NCBI RefSeq assembly: GCF_009362785.1
Contig: NZ_WHNQ01000040.1
Span: 1-54,174 of the forward strand
Direction of reading: 5' to 3'
DNA from: Paraburkholderia atlantica
Lineage (GTDB): Bacteria; Pseudomonadota; Gammaproteobacteria; Burkholderiales; Burkholderiaceae
DNA length: 54,174 nucleotides
The notes below the pieces were generated by a model. It worked only from the letters and a program-made list of their open reading frames with translations. It was not told the origin of the DNA and made no database searches. Made by a program: the position numbers and the translations under genes. Below, one piece after another: positions 1-9,295 of this stretch. Numbering within the stretch: position 1 is the first letter of the stretch; every line of letters starts with the position of its first letter.

Positions 1-280
1 GAACGGGGGGGCGTGCAGGAAGGCGGCTGGCCAGGGCGGCGTGATGGGGGCGTGATGGGGGGCGTTTCTGTACTCACGTCGTAAGACTTGGCGCAAGGAC
101 CTGACCGCATGATCGGAGATCGGTTGGTTCACGATCTTGATGCCTCATGCATCGATGCGAGAAGCCGACCCGGTTGCGGCTATGATTGTGTGCGTTGGGC
201 GGCCGCCCGTCCGGTGGAATTCTCGTTCACTCTACCGGCCAGCATCACCGCCTGACACTCGAACTCCCGGAGGGCATCGA
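1..280. other. Region upstream of the cation antiporter operon
   Basis: No convincing gene is seen here. The antiporter reading frame stays open back to position 137, but those extra 48 codons do not resemble the family. A purine-rich GGAGGG stretch lies just before the ATG at 281. The unit GCGTGATGGGG occurs twice near the left end. TATGAT at 181-186 could serve as a -10 but has no good -35. Confidence 0.4.
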
Positions 281-3082
281 ATGGTACTGGCGTGGCTCGT
301 CCTACTTCCATTCATGGCCGCGACGCTGATTGCGCTCACGAGGCGGCGCGCCGCCGCGCTCAGCACCTGGATCGCATTCGCGACGGCGCTGTTCGGGTGC
401 GGGCTGCTACTGAGCGAACGGGTGGGCATGGCCGACCACGACGTGCTGCAATGGCGCCATCAGTGGGTGCCCGACATCGGCCTCGCGCTGTCGCTGCGAC
501 TCGACGGCCTGTCGTTCATGTTCGCGCTGCTCGTACTCGCGATCGGCCTGCTGATCTTCATCTACGCGCGCTACTACCTCGCCGGCAGCGATGCGTTGCC
601 GCGTCTGTATCTGCAGCTTCTGCTTTTCATGGGCGCGATGCTCGGAATCGTGCTGTCGAACAACCTGCTGCTGCTCGTCATCTTCTGGGAACTGACGAGC
701 CTCGTCTCGTTTCTGCTGATCGGCTTCTGGCCTACCCGGCCCGACGCGAGGCGCGGCGCGCGCATGGCGCTCACCATCACCGGCGCGGGCGGGCTCGCGC
801 TGCTGGCGGCGGTGCTGCTGCTCGGCGACGTATGCGGCAGCTACGAGCTGAACGACGTGCTCGCCCAGCTCGACAAGGTGCAGCACGATCCACTCTATCC
901 GGCGATTCTGCTGCTCACGCTGTTCGCGGCGTTCACCAAGTCGGCGCAGTTTCCTTTCCACTTCTGGCTGCCGCACGCGATGTCGGCGCCCACGCCCGTG
1001 TCGGCCTATCTGCATTCGGCGACGATGGTGAAGGCCGGCGTGTTCCTGCTCGCGCGTCTCTATCCGGTCTTCGAAGGCACTCACCTGTGGGCGTACACGG
1101 CGACGGTGGCCGGGCTCGTCACGCTCGTCGGCGGCGCGGGGATGGCGTTGATCCAGCGCGATTTGAAGGGCCTGCTCGCCTATTCGACCATCAGCCATCT
1201 CGGCCTGATCGTGCTGCTGTTCGGCCTCGACACGCAGCTGTCGACCGTCGCCGCGCTTTTTCACACGGTCAACCACGCGGTGTTCAAGGCGTCGCTCTTC
1301 ATGGCGGCGGGCATCGTCGATCACGAAACCGGCACGCGCGATCTGGGCCGTCTGCGCGGCCTGCGCAGGTACATGCCGCATACGGCCTTGCTCGCGAGCG
1401 TGGCGTCGCTGTCGATGGCCGGCGTGCCGCTGCTCAACGGCTTTCTGTCGAAGGAAATGTTCTTCGGCGAAACGCTCGCGCAAAGCATGTTCGGGCCGCT
1501 GAACCTCGCCGTGCCGGTCATCGCGATCGCGGCGGCGGCGCTCTCGGTGGCGTACTCGCTGCGTTTCGTGTGGGGCGTGTTCTTCGACGGCGAGACGCCG
1601 CGCGACCTGCCGCACTATCCGCCGCACGAGGCGCCGCGCTTCATGAGGCTGCCGGTCGAGATTCTGGTGGCGCTTTGCCTGCTGATCGGCCTGTTCCCGC
1701 AGCAAAGCATCGGCAGGCTGCTCGAGTCGGCCGCGTGGGTCACGCTCGGCGGCAAGCTGCCCGACTACAGCCTGAGCCTGTGGCACGGCGTCAACACGCC
1801 ACTCGTGATGAGCGTGGTGTCGTTCGCGGCGGGCGCGGCGCTCTTTTTCCTGCGCCGCAATACGTTCCGCCACCGTCGCACGGCGCTCACCGAGTTGAAC
1901 GCGAGCGAGATCTTCGACCGCTTCGTGCAGCGTCTCGAACAGAGCGCCGGCGTGATCGTGCGCGTGTTCGAGACGCGCTCGCTGCCGGCCTACCTCGCAT
2001 GGCTGATCGCGGCGATGCTGATCGTGCCGGGCGTGCCGCTCGTCGCGCTCGATACGTGGAGCGGCAGCCATACCCGCCTGCCGCCCGATCCCTTCACGCT
2101 TGGCGGCCTCGTGCTGATGGCACTGCTCGCGGTCGGCGTGGTGCTGGTGCGTGCGCGCACGCTTTACGCGCTGGTGATGCTGAGCACCTGCGGCCTGCTC
2201 GTGTCGCTCGCCTTCGTGCGCTTCTCCGCGCCCGATCTCGCGCTCACGCAGATCTCCGTCGAAGTGGTCACGATCTTGCTGCTCGTGCTGGCCGTCTATT
2301 TCCTGCCCGCGCTGCAACGTGTCGTCGAGCCGCTCCCCGTCCGGCTGCGCAACGGTGTGCTCGCGCTCGGCGGCGGCGCACTGCTCGGCGCCGTGTCGTA
2401 CCGGATCATGACGAGCGCACCGCTGCCGGGCATCGCACCGTACTTCCTCGCCAACGCGCTGCCGGGTAGCGGCGGCCACAACGTCGTCAACGTGATCCTC
2501 GTGGATTTCCGCGGCTTCGATACGATGGTCGAAATCAGCGTGCTCGTGGTCGCGGGGCTCGCCGTCAAGGCGCTGCTGCGCGGATTGCGCCTGAAGTCGC
2601 CCGAGGCGGGGCCGGACGGCCGGCCGTGGTCGTCGCAATCGCATCCGCTGATGCTGGCGATCCTCGCGCGGCTGATGCTGCCGCTCACCGTGCTCGTCGC
2701 CGTGTTCGTGTTCCTGCGCGGCCACAACCTGCCCGGGGGCGGCTTCATCGCTTCGCTGATCATCTCGATCGCGCTGTTGCTGCAGTACGTCGCGAGCGGG
2801 GTGCTGTGGACCGAGTCGCGCATCCACCTCAACTACCGCGCGCTCGCGGGCCTCGGCATTCTGATCGCGGCGGCCACGGGGCTCGGCAGCCTCGCGTTCG
2901 GCCAGCCGTTTTTGACCAGCGCGTTCGGGCATCTGCACGTGCCGCTGATCGGCGAAATCGAACTGTCCACGGCGATGCTGTTCGATCTCGGCGTGATGGG
3001 CGCGGTAGTCGGCACGACGCTCACGATCGTCTCGCACCTCGGCGTGCGCGACAAGGACATGCAGTCCGTGGAGAAAAGCTGA
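281..3082 (+). CDS. mnhA: Multisubunit cation/proton antiporter, fused subunits A and B
   Basis: This 933-residue polytopic inner-membrane protein is the large subunit of an Mrp/Mnh/Pha-type antiporter, which exchanges cytoplasmic Na+ or K+ for protons. The first ~550 residues are NADH-dehydrogenase-subunit-5-like, with the family block HAMSAPTPVSAYLHSATMVK. The middle carries the MrpA-specific extra segment. The last ~150 residues (PGGGFIASLI region) are an MnhB domain, so A and B are one polypeptide, as in Pha-type operons. The ATG at 281 is preferred over the upstream open frame because GGAGGG precedes it and the hydrophobic N-terminus (MVLAWLVLLPF) matches the family. The stop overlaps the next start by one base. 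K+ versus Na+ specificity cannot be read from sequence. Confidence 0.93.
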   Translation: MVLAWLVLLPFMAATLIALTRRRAAALSTWIAFATALFGCGLLLSERVGMADHDVLQWRHQWVPDIGLALSLRLDGLSFMFALLVLAIGLLIFIYARYYLAGSDALPRLYLQLLLFMGAMLGIVLSNNLLLLVIFWELTSLVSFLLIGFWPTRPDARRGARMALTITGAGGLALLAAVLLLGDVCGSYELNDVLAQLDKVQHDPLYPAILLLTLFAAFTKSAQFPFHFWLPHAMSAPTPVSAYLHSATMVKAGVFLLARLYPVFEGTHLWAYTATVAGLVTLVGGAGMALIQRDLKGLLAYSTISHLGLIVLLFGLDTQLSTVAALFHTVNHAVFKASLFMAAGIVDHETGTRDLGRLRGLRRYMPHTALLASVASLSMAGVPLLNGFLSKEMFFGETLAQSMFGPLNLAVPVIAIAAAALSVAYSLRFVWGVFFDGETPRDLPHYPPHEAPRFMRLPVEILVALCLLIGLFPQQSIGRLLESAAWVTLGGKLPDYSLSLWHGVNTPLVMSVVSFAAGAALFFLRRNTFRHRRTALTELNASEIFDRFVQRLEQSAGVIVRVFETRSLPAYLAWLIAAMLIVPGVPLVALDTWSGSHTRLPPDPFTLGGLVLMALLAVGVVLVRARTLYALVMLSTCGLLVSLAFVRFSAPDLALTQISVEVVTILLLVLAVYFLPALQRVVEPLPVRLRNGVLALGGGALLGAVSYRIMTSAPLPGIAPYFLANALPGSGGHNVVNVILVDFRGFDTMVEISVLVVAGLAVKALLRGLRLKSPEAGPDGRPWSSQSHPLMLAILARLMLPLTVLVAVFVFLRGHNLPGGGFIASLIISIALLLQYVASGVLWTESRIHLNYRALAGLGILIAAATGLGSLAFGQPFLTSAFGHLHVPLIGEIELSTAMLFDLGVMGAVVGTTLTIVSHLGVRDKDMQSVEKS

Positions 3083-3414
3083 TGGAAGCCGCCTTTGCCA
3101 TCGCGATCGGCGTGCTTTGCGCGTGCGGCATCTACCTGCTGCTGTGCGCGCGCGTGTTGCCGGTGATTCTCGGCATCACGCTGTTCTCCTATGCGATCAA
3201 CCTGTTCCTGCTCGGCATGGGCCGGCTCACGATCGGCAAGCCAGCGGTGATCACGGCGGGGGCGCAATACGTCGATCCGGTGCCGCAGGCGCTCGTGCTG
3301 ACGGCCATCGTGATCGGCTTCGCGATGACGGCCTTCACCGTGGTGCTCGCGCTGCGCTCGTTTGCGAGCACCGGCAACGATCACGTCAATGGCGAGGAGA
3401 CGCTCGGCGAATGA
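3082..3414 (+). CDS. mnhC: Cation/proton antiporter subunit C
   Basis: A 110-residue protein with three predicted membrane helices, related to NuoK. It is the usual third cistron of Mrp/Pha operons. It starts at the ATG overlapping the TGA of subunit A/B, which implies translational coupling. The block ILGITLFSYAINLFLLGMGR is typical of MnhC. Its last codons overlap the start of subunit D by four bases. The length is normal for the family. Confidence 0.93.
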   Translation: MEAAFAIAIGVLCACGIYLLLCARVLPVILGITLFSYAINLFLLGMGRLTIGKPAVITAGAQYVDPVPQALVLTAIVIGFAMTAFTVVLALRSFASTGNDHVNGEETLGE

Positions 3415-5213
3415 ACCACGTCCTCCTGCTCCCGATCCTGATTCCGCTCTTTTCCGCTGGCGTCATCGTCGCGCTGCCGCTGCGCGCGAAGCGCCTGCAG
3501 CGCGCGCTGAACGCGCTCGCCATCATCGCGCTGCTGCCCGTCGCGTGCCTGCTGATGGCGCGCGCCGCGCAAGGCGAGATCGCCAGCTACGCGCTCGGCG
3601 CATGGCCCGCGCCGTTCGGCATCGTGCTGGAACTCGACCGGCTCGGCGCGCTGATGCTGGTGCTCACCGCGGTGCTCGCGGTCTGCTGCCTGCTTGGCAC
3701 CTCGAGCGAGGACGCGAGGCGCGGCCGCTATTTCCGCGCGTTGTTCCAGTTCGAGCTGATGGGCCTGAACGGCGCCTTCCTCGCAGGCGATCTCTTCAAC
3801 CTGTTCGTGTTCTTCGAGCTGCTGCTGATCGCGTCGTACGCGCTGCTGCTGCATGGTGGCGGCGCGCGACGGGTGCGCAACGGACTGCACTATCTGTTGC
3901 TGAACCTGGTCGGCTCGTCGTTCTTCCTGGTCGCGATCGGCGTGCTCTACGGCGTCACGGGCACGCTGAACATGGTCGACATGGGTGAACATCTGGCGCG
4001 TCTCGGTCCCGAGACGCTGCCGCTCGCGCAGTTCGCGGGCGCGACGCTGATGCTGGTGTTCGGCCTCAAGGCCGCCGTGTTTCCGATGTCGTTCTGGTTG
4101 CCGCAGGCTTACCGCAGCGCCATCGGCCCGGTGGCCGCGCTGTTCGCGATCATGACCAAGGTCGGCATCTACGCGATGCTGCGCTGCGATGCGCTCGTGT
4201 TCGGCGCGGCCGGCGGCGTGCTCGATGCGTTCATGCATCAGTGGGCATGGTGGCTCGCGATCGCGACGATCGTGTTCGGCGCGCTGGGCGCGCTGGCGGT
4301 GTCGAGTCTCAAGACCACGACGGGCTATCTCGTGCTTGTTTCGGTGGGGCTGCTGATTGCGGCGATCGCGCAACAGACGCCGCTTGCATGGAGCGCACTG
4401 CTCTACTACCTGATCAGCACGACGCTCTGCACAGGCGCGCTGTTCCTGCTCGCCGACACGCTCGAACCCGAGCCAGCCCCGGCACCGCGCGCCGCCCATG
4501 CCGCCCAAGCCGCTGTTTCCGCCGACGCCAATGCGGATGCCAACGCGATCGAACCCGGCTCGCTCGAAGCGCTAGACGACGCGGCCGCCCTGGCCTTCTC
4601 GCCCGACCCCGGCGGCGAGGCGCTGGCGACGCTGGCGCGCGTGCAGCCGCCGCAGATCGAGACGGCCGGCGCGCTCGCCGTGCTAGCCGCGCAACCGGCT
4701 CACGCCGAAGCCGAAGCTCCGGTCGACGCAGCCCCGCGCACGCGTGCACCGTGGCCTTCGAACCTTGCGGCGCTGCTCTATCTGATCGCCGCGGTGGGTG
4801 CCGCGGGCCTGCCGCCGCTGTCTGGCTTCCTCGGCAAGGCGATGGTGCTGGCCGCCACCCCGACCGGGGCGGCAGGCGTGCTGTGGCCGGCTGTACTGTT
4901 ATCGAGCCTGCTGTCGATCGTCGCGCTGAGCCGCACGGGCACGCGCCTGCTGTGGGCCGCGCCGGCCGCGCGCGCCGCGGCCGGCGAGGAGGAGCGCGCG
5001 CCGCGCGGCAGCAACGCGAAGCTCGCGGCCTGCGCGGCCCTGCTCGGCTGCGTCGTGGCCATCACGCTCGGCGCGGGGGCGGTGCGGCACTACCTGACCG
5101 ATACCGCTGCGCAGCTATTCGATCGCGCCGCCTATGTGCACGCGATCCTGCCCGCGCCGCGATCTTCGCCACCAGCGGCCGCCGCGTCTACGGCCGACGC
5201 TCAGGGAAACTGA
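3411..5213 (+). CDS. mnhD: Cation/proton antiporter subunit D with an Ala/Pro-rich insertion
   Basis: A 600-residue polytopic NuoM/NuoN-like subunit thought to carry part of the proton path of Mrp/Pha antiporters. The block AVFPMSFWLPQAYRSAIGPV and the following lysine-bearing helix (MTKVGIYAMLR) match the family. It starts at the ATG inside the end of mnhC. Between about residues 352 and 446 (4464-4749) there is a hydrophilic, alanine-, proline- and glutamate-rich stretch, after which membrane helices resume (LAALLYLIAAVGAAGLPPLS). The usual MnhD is near 500 residues, so this insertion accounts for the extra length. It is probably a flexible loop and the frame is intact through it. Confidence 0.92.
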   Translation: MNHVLLLPILIPLFSAGVIVALPLRAKRLQRALNALAIIALLPVACLLMARAAQGEIASYALGAWPAPFGIVLELDRLGALMLVLTAVLAVCCLLGTSSEDARRGRYFRALFQFELMGLNGAFLAGDLFNLFVFFELLLIASYALLLHGGGARRVRNGLHYLLLNLVGSSFFLVAIGVLYGVTGTLNMVDMGEHLARLGPETLPLAQFAGATLMLVFGLKAAVFPMSFWLPQAYRSAIGPVAALFAIMTKVGIYAMLRCDALVFGAAGGVLDAFMHQWAWWLAIATIVFGALGALAVSSLKTTTGYLVLVSVGLLIAAIAQQTPLAWSALLYYLISTTLCTGALFLLADTLEPEPAPAPRAAHAAQAAVSADANADANAIEPGSLEALDDAAALAFSPDPGGEALATLARVQPPQIETAGALAVLAAQPAHAEAEAPVDAAPRTRAPWPSNLAALLYLIAAVGAAGLPPLSGFLGKAMVLAATPTGAAGVLWPAVLLSSLLSIVALSRTGTRLLWAAPAARAAAGEEERAPRGSNAKLAACAALLGCVVAITLGAGAVRHYLTDTAAQLFDRAAYVHAILPAPRSSPPAAAASTADAQGN

Positions 5214-5710
5214 TGATGCTGAAAAGGCTCTTCCCCCACCCGTGGCTCACCGTGTTGCTGATCATCTGCTGGGTGCTGCTGATGAACGACGTCTCGCCGG
5301 GCAATCTGCTGCTCGGTGCCGTGCTCGGCTGCGTGATCTCCTTTCGCGTCGCCGAAGGCTTGTGGCTGAGGCCTATGCGCTTCGGCCGGCCGTGGCTGCT
5401 CGTTCGTCTCGCCTGGCATGTGCTGGTCGACATCATCGTGGCCAATATCGAGGTCGCGCTGCTCGTGCTCGGCCCGACGACGCGGCTGCGCCCGGCGTTC
5501 ATCGAAGTGCCGCTCGACAGCACCCACGAGATCGCGCTCACGGTGCTCATCAGCGTGGTGTCGCTGAGTCCCGGCACGCTGTGCGCCGAACTCAGCGACG
5601 ACCGCACGCGCCTCACCGTGCACGTGCTCGACCTCGACGACGAAGCGGCGCTGATCGCGCTGATCAAATCCCGTTATGAAGCCCCTTTGATGGAGATCTT
5701 CGCATGCTAG
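5213..5710 (+). CDS. mnhE: Cation/proton antiporter subunit E
   Basis: A 165-residue membrane subunit. The N-terminal half has hydrophobic helices (WLTVLLIICWVLLMNDVSPG), followed by a cytoplasmic domain with the family pattern TLISVVSLSPGTLCAE. The ATG at 5213 overlaps the TGA of mnhD; a second in-frame ATG follows at 5216, and either could be used. The last seven bases overlap the start of mnhF. The gene belongs to the same coupled operon. Confidence 0.92.
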   Translation: MMLKRLFPHPWLTVLLIICWVLLMNDVSPGNLLLGAVLGCVISFRVAEGLWLRPMRFGRPWLLVRLAWHVLVDIIVANIEVALLVLGPTTRLRPAFIEVPLDSTHEIALTVLISVVSLSPGTLCAELSDDRTRLTVHVLDLDDEAALIALIKSRYEAPLMEIFAC

Positions 5711-5979
5711 CCATCGTGATTCCGATCTCGCTCGCGATCCTCGGCATCGCGTTTCTGCTCACGCTGTGGCGCCTCGTGCGCGGTCCGTTGCTGCCCGATC
5801 GCATCGTCGCGCTCGACACGCTGAACATCAATGCGATCGCGTTGATCGTCGTGTACGGCATCAGCCTGCGCTCGACGGTTCTCTTCGAGGTGGCGCTGCT
5901 GATTGCCGTAATGGGTTTCGTGGGTACCGTCGCGCTCACGAAGTACCTGCAGCGCGGCGACATCATCGAACTCAACTAG
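5704..5979 (+). CDS. mnhF: Cation/proton antiporter subunit F
   Basis: A 91-residue protein with three predicted membrane helices. It starts inside the 3-prime end of mnhE, with AGATCTTCGC just before the ATG. The central RLVRGPLLPDRIVALDTLN block is characteristic of MnhF/PhaF. It is the normal sixth function of the operon and its size is typical. Confidence 0.93.
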   Translation: MLAIVIPISLAILGIAFLLTLWRLVRGPLLPDRIVALDTLNINAIALIVVYGISLRSTVLFEVALLIAVMGFVGTVALTKYLQRGDIIELN

Positions 5980-5987
5980 CGTGAGGT

Positions 5988-6380
5988 ATGCCGATGGAAA
6001 CCTTTGTCGAAGCGATCGTTTGTTTGCTGCTGCTGGTCGGCAGTCTGTTTACGCTGATCGGGGCGGTCGGGCTCGCGCGACTGCCTGATTTCTTCATGCG
6101 GCTGCACGGTCCGACCAAGTCGACCACGCTCGGTGTGGGCGGTATCGTGCTCGCGTCGGTGGTGTATTTCAGCGCGCATAACAACTTCGCGAGCCTGCAT
6201 GAGTTGCTGATTCCGGCGTTCCTGTTTCTTACCGCGCCGATCAGTGCGCATATGCTGGCCAAGGCTGGGACCCAGCAGGGGGTGCCGCTATGGCGGGCAA
6301 CGCGGGGGCGGCCGCCTGCTACGGGGGCGAGTGCGAACCGGGGGGATACGGGAGAGTTGCGGGAGCGGGATGAAGGGTGA
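5988..6380 (+). CDS. mnhG: Cation/proton antiporter subunit G
   Basis: A 130-residue membrane subunit with three helices and the family block GLARLPDFFMRLHGPTKSTT. It is the last gene of the operon. Two start codons are possible, ATG at 5988 or at 5994; the sequence does not decide strongly. The ~25-residue C-terminal tail is hydrophilic and glycine/arginine-rich, somewhat longer than usual. A hairpin at 6477-6504 closes the unit. Confidence 0.9.
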   Translation: MPMETFVEAIVCLLLLVGSLFTLIGAVGLARLPDFFMRLHGPTKSTTLGVGGIVLASVVYFSAHNNFASLHELLIPAFLFLTAPISAHMLAKAGTQQGVPLWRATRGRPPATGASANRGDTGELRERDEG

Positions 6381-6476
6381 GCCGTGAGGCTTCCCGAGCT
6401 CGCTGCTGCGCAAGCTGCATGTCGTTGAGCATCGGCAAACGCGTGTGTTTGACTCTGTGGTCGCGCCACGCGATAA

Positions 6477-6504
6477 GCGTCTGGCGATTCGCCAAACGCC
6501 TTTT
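6477..6504. terminator. Hairpin terminator between converging mnhG and LysR genes
   Basis: GCGTCTGGCG pairs across an ATT loop with CGCCAAACGC (one C/A mismatch) and is followed by CTTTT on the + strand. It lies between two genes that converge. It fits an intrinsic terminator for the antiporter operon and may act for the LysR transcript too. Confidence 0.6.
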
Positions 6505-6524
6505 GCGACCGAGATCCGCACGCC

Positions 6525-7526
6525 TTACTTTGTTGTTTCGGCCTCGACACCTCGCCATTCGCGCATCATTGCGGCCACTTCCTCCCCGAGCCATGCGCGG
6601 AACTGAAGATATTCCGGACGAAGCTTTGCGTTCTTGTGCGTTATCAAGTAATGGTGCCGGTCGTGAAATTCGAGCGCGTTTTGTACCGGACGAACCAGTA
6701 TTCCCTGCGCGACCTGGCGGTGGACGAGGTGATGCCAGCCAAGCAGAGTGCCCTCGCCAGCTTCAGCTTGCGATACAAGAAGTCGATAATCGTTGCTTTC
6801 CAGACGTTCGTTCTCGACCAGTTTGTCCGGACCATCACCTTCCTGAAACCAGTTTCGCCACACGGACCAGTCGACGTGCTCGCAAATCTGGGCTCGCCCC
6901 AACAACGAAAGATTCAGCGTGGCGTACGACAGAAGGTCCAGCGGTTTCACGTACCGGCCTTGAAAATGACGCTCGTAAAACGACTGGCTGCAGACCGGAT
7001 ACACGACATCATGAAAGAGCGGCTCGGTTTCGTATTCCGGTTCGCGTGGCGGATTCTTGGTGATGATGATGTCGGGTTCCATCAGATCATCGAGTTCCAT
7101 GAAATGCTCCGTCACCATCACGTGCAACCGGATGTCTGGAAAGCGCTTGCGGAACGAGGGCAGCCTGAACGACAGCCATAGCGCCGAGAAAGTGTGCGAA
7201 ACGCACAGCGTCAGCGCATGCTTGTCGGTCCGGCGTACCGCCTGTGCCGCCTCGGCGATGTTCATGATGGACAGATAGGACGCGTTGTACAGAATGCGCC
7301 CCGCGTCGGTGAGCGCGATGTGCCTCCCGGTCCGCTCGAACAGCGCAACTTCGAGCGAGTCCTCGAGTTCCTTGATTTGTCTGCTAATTGCCGCCTGCGT
7401 AACACAAAGCACCTCTGCTGCCTGTGTGAAGCTTTCGTACCGAGCGGCCGTGACAAAGCATTTGAGCGCCCGTAAAGACGGCATCTGTGTGAGCAATCGG
7501 TCGGCAAATACCTGTTTCTTTTGCAT
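6525..7526 (-). CDS. LysR-type regulator, GcvA-like
   Basis: A 333-residue LysR-family DNA-binding regulator. The winged helix-turn-helix is at roughly residues 15-75 (ARYESFTQAAEVLCVTQAAI), followed by a periplasmic-binding-protein-like effector domain. It resembles the GcvA group in its opening PSLRALKCFVTAAR. A GTG lies three codons upstream of the chosen ATG. The gene is the last, same-strand member of the transport/catabolic cluster ending at 7785, so it is the likely regulator of that cluster; this is inferred from position only. Its effector is unknown. Confidence 0.88.
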   Translation of the reverse strand: MQKKQVFADRLLTQMPSLRALKCFVTAARYESFTQAAEVLCVTQAAISRQIKELEDSLEVALFERTGRHIALTDAGRILYNASYLSIMNIAEAAQAVRRTDKHALTLCVSHTFSALWLSFRLPSFRKRFPDIRLHVMVTEHFMELDDLMEPDIIITKNPPREPEYETEPLFHDVVYPVCSQSFYERHFQGRYVKPLDLLSYATLNLSLLGRAQICEHVDWSVWRNWFQEGDGPDKLVENERLESNDYRLLVSQAEAGEGTLLGWHHLVHRQVAQGILVRPVQNALEFHDRHHYLITHKNAKLRPEYLQFRAWLGEEVAAMMREWRGVEAETTK

Positions 7527-7555
7527 GGCTATCACCCTATGAAGCGGAAGCGCCC

Positions 7556-7575
7556 GGGCGGCCTTAAGGCCGCCC
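7556..7575. repeat. Perfect 20-bp palindrome between LysR and aldehyde dehydrogenase genes
   Basis: GGGCGGCC-TTAA-GGCCGCCC is a perfect palindrome about 30 bp upstream of the LysR start and about 210 bp past the end of the aldehyde dehydrogenase gene. No U-tract follows on either side, so a simple terminator is unlikely. It could be an operator for LysR autoregulation or an RNA stem with a UUAA loop. The rest of 7527-7784 shows no gene. Confidence 0.55.
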
Positions 7576-7784
7576 CATCAACGCTGCGCACTGCCCCTGA
7601 CAGTGCGTCGAACCCGCGTCCGAGCCAACTCGCTCTCGCGCAACAATGGTTAGTGAGTCTTCGGGTTGGCTGACAAGGGCAGGCAGCAAAAGACAGCTGC
7701 CCTATCTACCTATATTACGCTTCGCGGCTGCCTGCTATTTGCGGAACAACGGCCAGACACACGACGCCAAGCGTCGGACAGGAC

Positions 7785-9278
7785 TCAATCGAGCTTCAGC
7801 CAGGTGGTCTTCAGCTCGCAATACTGGTCGTGCGCATAGACGGACTTGTCACGACCGCCGAAGCCGGATTGCTTGAAGCCGCCGAATGGGGTCGACAGGT
7901 CGCCTTCGCCGAAGCAGTTCACCGTTACCGTACCCGCGCGGATGCGAGCAGCCATCTTGTGCGCGTTATTGACGTTGTCGGTCCACAGCGATGCGGCCAG
8001 TCCATAGCACGTATCGTTGGCGATCCGCACTGCCTCGTCGACATCAGCGTATTCGATAAAGCAGACCACAGGACCAAAGACCTCTTCGCGCGCGATGCTC
8101 ATCTCCGGCGTGACGTTATCGAAGATGGTCGGCTCGACAAACCACCCGCCCGTGTCAGTGCGAGTGGCCTTGCCGCCACAAACCAGGCGCGCCCCTTCCG
8201 ACTTCGCCTTCTCGACGTGCGCGAGCACTTTTTCATAGTGCTTTTCTTCAATCAGAGAGCCGAGCTTCACGTCGGGGTCGAGCGGGTCGCCCGTCTTCCA
8301 TCCTTCGAGGACGCCCTGCACCTTTTCGAGCAACTGCGCCTTGGTGGCAGACGGAACGAGAATCCGCGAGCCGGCGCTGCAGTTTTCGCCCATGTTCCAG
8401 AACGCGGCGGCCACCGCCTGCTCCGCGACAGCATCGAGATTCGCGACGTCGGGAAGCACGACTTGCGGGTTTTTGCCACCGCATTCCAGCACGACCCGCT
8501 TCAGGTTTGTGTCGGCGGAATAGTGAAGGAATCGCTTTCCCGTTTCGGTGGAGCCCGTAAACGCCACGAGGTCGACATCGGCATGTCGGCCCAATGGCTG
8601 GCCTGCGCTTTCGCCGAAGCCGGTAACGACGCTAAACACGCCCGCAGGCACACCGGCTTGCAAAGCGAGGTCCGCGATACGCAACGTGGAAAGCGAGGTT
8701 TGCTCCGCGGGTTTCACGATGACGCTATTGCCGACCGAAAGCGCCGGACCGACTTTCCACGCGAGCATCAGCGCCGGGAAATTCCACGGCAACACCGCGC
8801 CCACGACACCAATCGGTTCACGGGTAATCATGCTCACGACGCTCGAGCCCGATGGCGACAGCGCGTCGTATCGCTTGTCGGTGACTTCCGCGTGCCAACG
8901 GATGCACGCCGCCGACTCCGGGATATCCAGTCCCATGCACTCGCTGATCGGCTTGCCGGCCTCTAGCGCCTCGAGAAGCGCCAGCTCTTCGGCGTTTTCC
9001 TCAATCAGTTGCGCCAGACGCAAAAGCACTGCTTTTCGCTGGGCGGGCGCTGCCTTTGACCACACTCCGGACTCGAACGCATCTCTCGCCGCCGCGACTG
9101 CCCGGTCGATATCTTTCGATTCGCACTTCGCAATCTCGGCCAGTACTTTTCCCGTCGACGGATTCAAAGTCTGAAAGGTCTCGTTCGATGCCGCCGGACA
9201 TCGCTGCCCGGCGATAAACGCTCGCCCGTCCAGCGACAAGTTCTGTGCTTTGTGCTTCCATTCCTGATAAGTCGTCAT
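7785..9278 (-). CDS. Aldehyde dehydrogenase, PuuC/BetB-like
   Basis: A 497-residue NAD(P)-dependent aldehyde dehydrogenase, normal length. Landmarks are the cofactor block VLPWNFPALMLAWKVGPALS, the FTGSTETGK motif, the general base Glu265 in LECGGKNP and the catalytic Cys300 in GENCSAGS. It most resembles gamma-glutamyl-gamma-aminobutyraldehyde dehydrogenases, but sequence alone does not fix the substrate. GGACAGG lies just before the ATG. It is the downstream enzyme of the cluster and probably oxidises the aldehyde released by the FAD oxidoreductase or the aldolase-like protein. Confidence 0.9.
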   Translation of the reverse strand: MTTYQEWKHKAQNLSLDGRAFIAGQRCPAASNETFQTLNPSTGKVLAEIAKCESKDIDRAVAAARDAFESGVWSKAAPAQRKAVLLRLAQLIEENAEELALLEALEAGKPISECMGLDIPESAACIRWHAEVTDKRYDALSPSGSSVVSMITREPIGVVGAVLPWNFPALMLAWKVGPALSVGNSVIVKPAEQTSLSTLRIADLALQAGVPAGVFSVVTGFGESAGQPLGRHADVDLVAFTGSTETGKRFLHYSADTNLKRVVLECGGKNPQVVLPDVANLDAVAEQAVAAAFWNMGENCSAGSRILVPSATKAQLLEKVQGVLEGWKTGDPLDPDVKLGSLIEEKHYEKVLAHVEKAKSEGARLVCGGKATRTDTGGWFVEPTIFDNVTPEMSIAREEVFGPVVCFIEYADVDEAVRIANDTCYGLAASLWTDNVNNAHKMAARIRAGTVTVNCFGEGDLSTPFGGFKQSGFGGRDKSVYAHDQYCELKTTWLKLD

Positions 9279-9295
9279 GTCCTGTCCTCACAGAT

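Noticed and set aside
137..280. Upstream extension of antiporter subunit A
   Set aside because: The 48 extra residues are not hydrophobic and the ribosome site lies just before ATG 281.
407..3037. 876-codon open frame antisense to antiporter subunit A/B
   Set aside because: Composition is almost only Arg, Gln, His, Glu and Ala, typical of antisense frames in GC-rich genes; it mirrors a clearly real gene.
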